Below, piece by piece: positions 15,528 through 20,000 of a DNA stretch of 20,000 bases; positions within the stretch are counted from its first letter, which is position 1; each line of letters starts with the position of its first letter. The DNA is taken from assembly GCA_963575745.1 (NCBI GenBank), contig CAUYUJ010014607.1:135001-155000 (forward strand), given 5' to 3'. Below the pieces are notes generated by a model, which was given only the letters and a program-made list of their open reading frames with translations, was not told the DNA's origin and did no database searches. The translations under genes and the position numbers were made by a program. The stretch comes from Prorocentrum cordatum. Its lineage: Eukaryota > Sar > Dinophyceae > Prorocentrales > Prorocentraceae.

Positions 15528-15591
15528 CTACTCTGTAAGAACGGTTTTTTGAAGGCAGATCTGCCTTCAAAAAACCGTTCTTACAGAGTAG
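15528..15591. repeat. AGATCT palindrome 2 (64 bp, perfect)
   Basis: Symmetric about 15559/15560 over 64 bp. It has the same core as palindrome 1, with outer arms CTACTCTGTAAGAACGG and its complement. With no loop it can extrude as a cruciform. It is the most complete copy of the family. Confidence 0.95.
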
Positions 15592-15746
15592 GTCACTCTT
15601 GCGTGCAGCCGGGTCGCGTCTCTTCTGCGGGCCCCTCGCTGGAGGGGCGGGAGGGGCACAGCACCGGCTCGCCGCCTTGCAGGGGCAGGCACGGGCTGGG
15701 GGCAGGGATCTGAGCAGCGGAGGTGACGGGCGCCCACCTCCGACGC
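15592..15746. other. Spacer between palindrome clusters
   Basis: Unique GC-rich sequence with no supported gene. Confidence 0.4.
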
Positions 15747-15971
15747 GTGTCGGCCGATCCCCGCGGATCCTTTCTGGCCAGCTCTGTAAGAATTGTTTTT
15801 TGAAGGCAGATCTGCCTTCAAAAAGAACTGTTTTTGAAGGCAGATCTGCCTTCAAAAAATTGTTTTTGAAGGCAGATCTGCCTTCAAAAAACAGTTCTTA
15901 CAAGGCAGATCTGCCTTCAAAAAACAGTTCTTACAGTGTCGGCCGATCCCCGCGGATCCTTTCTGGCCAGC
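15747..15971. repeat. Palindrome cluster flanked by 36-bp direct repeats
   Basis: The exact direct repeat GTGTCGGCCGATCCCCGCGG... occupies 15747-15782 and 15936-15971. Between the two copies lie four more AGATCT palindromes, centred at about 15810, 15844, 15876 and 15909 (steps 34, 32 and 33 bp). Each carries AAGGCAGATCTGCCTT with T or A runs outside. The outer ends are CTGTAAGAA and TTCTTACAG, the same arms as palindrome 2. This looks like one palindromic element inserted, amplified internally, and bounded by a duplicated target or a recombination repeat. Confidence 0.85.
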
Positions 15972-17480
15972 CTGGGTTTGGGAGCCACGTGGAGCGGGCC
16001 CCCGTTTCCTCCCTCCGCTGGAAAGGGCTGAGGAGCTAACCACTGCGTGGCCGGCCAGGGTCCCGGACGTGATCTTGGCTCACCCAGGTCAGCGCTGACC
16101 CAGGTCAGCTCGCCCACGAAGGGAGATCGCGCGGTATTTCTAGCCGCTGTCCCAGCCGGACTCCGATTAAAATTTGTTTGACCCAGACCCCCGCCTGGGT
16201 ACCAACCTGATCGGTTTCTTTGGGGGGGGGGGGGGAATTGGACGAGAAATCAGGATGAACACGATGAAGTGGGGAAGGGGGGCAGATGGGGAAGAGGGCG
16301 GGAGAAGGAAGAGAGGGAAGAGTCGGAGCAACAAATGATGTTGGCGAGCATGATTTTCAGCGGCTTCCCCAACGAAGCAAAGCATGAGCGTTGGCAGTCT
16401 TTCTATTCCCCCGCCTCCGTCCTCCTTTCTTAGAAAAGGGAGGGAGGGGAGGAGCAAGCGAGAAGCAGGAAAGACAGACCGCTTAGGGATCGGAGCTGCG
16501 AGCTCTTCCCGAGGCTATCCCGGCTTCGGGAGGGTTTCCGCTGAACAAGAAATTGCCAGGTGCGAGGTCGTGCAGGCCTGAGCACAGAGCCATAGTCTCT
16601 CGAGAGGAGGAACGAACGAACGAAAGCAATGCGGCAGCAACGTGACAGTCTCGGCTGCTGATTTGCCTGCGCGATCCCTTTAGACCGAACTAGACTAGAC
16701 ATAGACAGCTGTGCACGTGGCGGGCGAGAACATCGCTCCGGCTCTAAGGGCACATCATTCAAGGCCCGGACAGGCCGCAAGGACCCCCTTCGAGTAACCT
16801 TGGCTTCGGTATTCGAGACACGTGAACTGTGCACGACTTCGCTTCCTGCCCACGAGCTCGCCCGCGGCAGAAGAGTTTGACAGAACCCCCCCGCCAGGAA
16901 CCTCAGGGGGGTATGGGTTAAGCACTACGGGCAGGCTCAAGTTCACAAGAGCTTGAGGGGAGGGGGGGGGACGAAGATGACGAGCAGGAATGCTTGCAGG
17001 CTTGACGGTCCGACCCCTGGGGCGGCCTGGACCTGTTCCACAGCATGGCGGCTCGTCGGCGTGGGGAGAAGGGGTCAGGGGCAAAGTCATGGAGGGATAG
17101 GCTCAGGGGGGACGCATCGACCCCCAATCGCCCACTCATCGCCGACAGGGGCCCGACAGCCCACCCCGCCGAGGAACAAGCGGATTCGCTATCGGGGGCC
17201 TATCGCCAGTCTATCGGTGATGTGTTGCCGATTCCAGATCGATGTTCCCCCCCTGAGCCAGCCACCCCCCCCAATCGTTGCCTCTCAGAGTCGAGCAGTG
17301 ACGAGGCGTCCTGGCTTGCGCATGGGCCCACCAAAGAGTGTCCTAAGGAACCTGCTGTGGTTTGGCACGAGGTGTTCTGGCTGAGCCCCCGATGCTCCCA
17401 TGAAGGTGTTCTTCTGAGGACGTGTTCTTCTGAGGACGTGCTCCCCGATGGTTTCCAGGGGCGGGTCGCCCCCGGTTCAG
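15972..17480. other. Unassigned region
   Basis: No convincing gene. Visible structures are the 14-bp palindrome GGTCAGCGCTGACC (16087-16100) inside a CCCAGGTCAGC direct repeat, a run of about 14 G near 16221, and GTGTTCTTCTGAGGAC exactly twice in tandem (17406-17421, 17422-17437). An open plus frame from 17045 runs into the downstream microsatellite in a Ser-coding frame, different from the exon-like frame at 17481. Confidence 0.4.
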
Positions 17481-18014
17481 GCCACCGAGGACCAGCTCGC
17501 GGCCGTGGAGAAGGCGCTGGAGAAGCTGCACGAAGAGTGCGACGAGGCGGCACATCCTCCTCCTCCTCCTCCTCCTCCTCCTCCTCCTCCTCCTCCTCCT
17601 CCTCCTCCTCCTCCTCCTCCCCCTCCTCCCTCCTCCCTCCTCCCTCCTCCCTCCTCTCTCCTCTCTCCTCCCTCCTCCTCCTCCCTCCTCCCTCGTCCCT
17701 CCTCCTCCCTCCTCCCTCCTCCGTCGAAGGAGAAAAAACGCCATAAACATACACTTCCAGAGCTTCGCGCGCCAGGGAGTGGGTCCAGCGCAGATCCAAG
17801 AAATCGGCGACGAACGCCACAAAGTTTGTCTTTATGGGTCGGGGCGCCTTCGGGGAAGCGCGAAAATGACCACGCCGCTTGTCGCTACTGCCCTCTGCCG
17901 CGGGAATCCTGCGCCCCAGGGCGAGCACGGACTCATGCCGATACCCCAGCGAGCATTGACCCCCATCGACGAGATTGCGTGGAGAAAATAAAGTGCCCTC
18001 CGATGCCGAAGTAA
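17481..18014 (+). CDS. Possible exon: short helix followed by polyproline
   Basis: From 17481, right after GGTTCAG (a fair splice-acceptor match), the plus strand reads ATEDQLAAVEKALEKLHEE and then CDEAAH. Codons end mostly in G or C, and the pattern is amphipathic, as in a coiled coil. The frame then passes through a TCC/CCT microsatellite as a long proline run, Ser/Leu/Pro repeats, KEKKRHKHTLPE, and an Arg/Cys-rich tail to a TAA-stopped end at 18014. The tail may not be real, because a different plus frame (17779-17991) and a minus frame are equally open there. The true exon may end before or within the microsatellite. No family is recognised. No start codon is assigned, because an upstream exon is expected. 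Confidence 0.35.
   Translation, partial: ATEDQLAAVEKALEKLHEECDEAAHPPPPPPPPPPPPPPPPPPPPPPPPPSSLLPPPSSLLSPPSSSSLLPRPSSSLLPPPSKEKKRHKHTLPELRAPGSGSSADPRNRRRTPQSLSLWVGAPSGKRENDHAACRYCPLPRESCAPGRARTHADTPASIDPHRRDCVEKIKCPPMPK
17555..17722. repeat. (TCC)n microsatellite
   Basis: Pure CCT/TCC repeats to about 17628, then TCCC, TCTC and TCG variants. In the plus frame of the possible exon it encodes proline, in another plus frame serine, and on the minus strand glutamate. Confidence 0.95.
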
Positions 18015-18121
18015 CGCGGGTCCTTCTCTAGTTAGATGACTCTGCCATGGTCAGACGCTGAGCCGAGGTGCGTCTCTGGAAGCCAGACAAGTCTTCTTGT
18101 GGGGGTGGGGACGTCCTCCTC

Positions 18122-18122
<1 letters not shown>
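18015..18122. other. Unassigned spacer
   Basis: Short unique sequence with no supported feature. Confidence 0.4.
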
Positions 18123-18155
<33 letters not shown>

Positions 18156-18232
18156 CCTCTGATTTTCTTTCTCTCTCTCTCTCTCTCTCTTCCTCTCTCG
18201 ATCTCTCGTTCTCTCTCTCCGTCTCGCTCTCC
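18123..18232. repeat. (CT)n microsatellite
   Basis: An interrupted CT tract with TTTCT and CGAT breaks, the fourth long CT tract in the window, always with C and T on the plus strand. Confidence 0.95.
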
Positions 18233-18559
18233 AGAACGCGCGTCGGTCCTGACAGTCGTCAGGCACCGAGCGACTAGTGGCTGGAGCGTTCAGCGGAGTG
18301 CCAGATGCACTACGTCGGTGGGCGAGAGTTATCTGCTCGCCCGCCCCCGAGCGGTGCCGAAGGCGTGCTGCGCCTCCCTACCTTTGCGCGCAGCACGGTG
18401 AAGCGCTCTCGCTCTCTCTGTAGCGACGAATCGGGGTTGCACGGGTCTCAAGTCAGTGCGGAGGGGGCCCACCAGCTCAAAGTCAATGTTTGGAGGCTCC
18501 AGAGGGTGAGCGGCACCTGGCCAAAAATGTGGCAATGAACGAGGATCTTTTTCAAATAG
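18233..18559. other. Unassigned spacer
   Basis: Unique sequence with no supported gene. Open frames on both strands are short or run on into the downstream array. Confidence 0.4.
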
Positions 18560-19420
18560 ATATACGACCAGCGCCCCCGAGGGCGCGATCCTCGGCAACC
18601 AGCCAGAAACGCTCCCGACGCTCCAAGGCGCCCCCCAGCGTTCCCACACGCTCCAGGAGCGCCCACGCGCTCCCAAGCGGCCCCCGGCGCTCCGCGGGCG
18701 GTCCCAAGCGCTCCCAGACGCTCCAGACGCTCCATCAGACGCTTCCAAACGCTCCAGGAACCCACAAACCCTCCCAGACAGCGCCAGGCGTTCCCCGGCG
18801 GCTCCGGGCGCTTCCAGGCGCCCCCAGACACTTGAGATGTGCCCAGGCCCTTCCAGCAACTCCAGGAGCGCCCGAGCGCTCCTCGGCGGCTCCAAGCGCT
18901 GCTCCTCAGACGGCCTAGGGCGTTTGCGGGCGCTCTCCTGGGAGTCCACAGACTTCCAAGCGCTCCCACACGCTCCAGGAGCGCCCAAGCGCTCCCAAGC
19001 AGCCCACAGCTCTCCCCAGGCGGCCCCGGGCGTTCCCAGACGCCCCCAGACGCCTCCAAACGCTCGCAGGCGCTCCCAGACGCTCTAGAAGATGCTCCCA
19101 GGCGCTCCCAAGCACTCCCGCCCAAGCACCCCCAGCCACCCCCACCCGCCCCCCACGCGTCCCAGACGCTCCCAAACGCTCACTGGCAGTCGCTCCCAGA
19201 CGTTCCAGGAGCGCCCAGCCGCTCCCCAAACGTCCAGACCCTCCCAGACGCTCCCAGGCTCTCCCAGCCAGGCGTTCCAGGAAGCTCCAGGAGGCCCCAG
19301 GAAGCCCTAGGAGGCCGCAGGAAGCTTCAGGAGACCCAGGAGGCCCCAGAGGAGGGAGGCTCCAGAAAGCCCGATGGGGAGCCACAGGAGCCCCCAGGAA
19401 GCCACAGAAAGATTCCAGGA
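18560..19420. repeat. Degenerate CGCTCCCAGA array
   Basis: Units such as CGCTCCCAGA, CGCTCCAGA and CGCTTCCAAA follow each other at about 9-12 bp through 18610-19270, passing into CCAGGAGGCCC and GCCACAGGAGCC units by 19270-19420. Composition differs from the CCAAGA arrays, but the unit length is similar. Both strands stay open (plus Pro/Ser/Arg, minus Gly/Trp/Leu/Ala-rich up to ~225 codons), as expected of such a repeat. Confidence 0.75.
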
Positions 19421-19589
19421 AGCCCCAGTGCGACCCGACGGACCCGGAAAAAGTTGTTGCATTTGTTTTCTTGCAAGACCCCCACCCTCCCCCCGCGCTG
19501 TGGTCTCGTAGCGATACGACCGCATATGCGGCGCGTTTGCGGTGCCATCACCTTCGCCGATCGAGGCCACGGCGCCGAAAGATGATTCC
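19421..19589. other. Unassigned spacer
   Basis: Unique sequence with a CGCATATGCG palindrome near 19521. No gene is supported. Confidence 0.4.
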
Positions 19590-20000
19590 GCCGGTGCGGC
19601 GCGCGAGTCCTCTCCTGCGCGCTCCAGCGCCAGCTGCATGGCGCCGGGCGCCGACCCCCGCGCGTGGACTTGCGTCTCGGAACCATTGCCGATGCGGCGC
19701 GCGCGCGAGTCCTCTCCTGCGCGCGCGAGCGCTGCCCAGTCGCGCGAGGAAGCTGCTTGGCGCGGCGCGCCGACCTCCACGCGAAGATCGTGTGCGGGGC
19801 TGGCGACGCGAGGCGCGGGTCCTCGTCTCCTGCGCTCGAGCGCTGCTCGGTCGCAAGCGGGGTCTGCCCGGCGCTGCGCGCGCCGACCCCAGCGCGGGAA
19901 TCTGCGCCCCGAGATTCTCGCCGATGCTGCGCGCGGGTGCTTCCCTGTGCGCCCGAGCGCAGCGCAGTCCTGCGAGGACGCTGCTTGGCACCGCGCGCCG
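19590..20000. repeat. GC-rich ~103-118-bp tandem repeat, open at the window end
   Basis: The landmark GCGAGTCCTCTCCTGCGC or a variant recurs at about 19602, 19705, 19815 and 19933. Each is followed by CGAGCGCTGC-like, GCTGCTTGGCG and GCGCGCCGACC words. Copies differ in length by about 15 bp and are rich in GCGC. The repeat is cut by the end of the window, so its full extent is unknown. Minus-strand frames (Ala/Arg/Gly-rich, up to 157 codons) reflect composition. Confidence 0.8.

Noticed and set aside
18448-19125. 225-codon minus-strand open frame
   Set aside because: It lies in the CGCTCCCAGA array, and its Gly/Ala/Trp/Leu-rich translation follows the 10-bp unit.
1-20000. tRNA, rRNA, snRNA or dinoflagellate spliced-leader sequence
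   Set aside because: Reading both strands for the TTCGA-type tRNA arm and the spliced-leader ending (TTTTGGCTCAAG) found none. A covariance-model scan would be decisive.

Overview
This window looks like a stretch of nuclear DNA from a large, repeat-filled eukaryotic genome. It has no bacterial features: no runs of adjacent genes, no ribosome-binding-site pattern and no recognisable housekeeping protein. It is GC-rich, with long (CT)n, (TA)n, (AGG)n, (TCC)n and (GAC)n microsatellites, several unrelated tandem repeats, foldback elements, and kilobases of a degenerate CCAAGA/TCTTGG repeat. This is most like a dinoflagellate genome (one of the GC-rich ones), but that is inference. I found no spliced-leader sequence, rRNA or tRNA that would prove it, and another protist or alga is possible.

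Layout. 160-920 and 2101-2490 hold two blocks of a ~115-bp repeat carrying a hairpin and a (GAC)n tract. 1381-1860 is a degenerate CTTGGGCTCC array. 2831-2961 is a GC hairpin joined to a (TA)n tract. 3010-4225 and 5088-5345 are CCAAGA-orientation arrays, separated by a 73-bp satellite (4325-4869) whose copies keep exact register. 5741-5904 is a foldback element with 69-bp arms and a 5-bp target-site duplication, and 6577-6773 is a second foldback. 7042-7284 is a gene fragment encoding a charged coiled coil, repeated at 11413-11652. 7930-8320, 9005-9560 and 9922-10860 are arrays in the opposite (TCTTGG) orientation. The last two belong to a ~940-bp tandem duplication, and a third foldback lies at 8586-8740. 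12080-13390 returns to CCAAGA orientation and contains a ~343-bp tandem repeat. 13492-13950 is a second GC hairpin joined to a long (CT)n tract. 15480-15971 is a cluster of six perfect palindromes centred on AGATCT. 17481-18014 has a possible exon running into a proline-coding microsatellite. 18560-19420 is a CGCTCCCAGA array, and 19590-20000 a GC-rich ~110-bp repeat that runs off the end.

Genes. I see no intact, recognisable protein-coding gene. Most long open frames lie inside short-period repeats, are open in several frames on both strands at once, and are best read as by-products of composition. Three short segments (two copies of one charged helix and one helix followed by polyproline) look like real coding DNA, but only as fragments or single exons.

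The main result is structural. The CCAAGA/TCTTGG arrays repeat with alternating 10- and 11-bp steps (a 21-bp double unit, two turns of B-DNA) and carry at least ten degenerate copies of one conserved non-repetitive core, so they are an organised repeat family, not simple low-complexity sequence.
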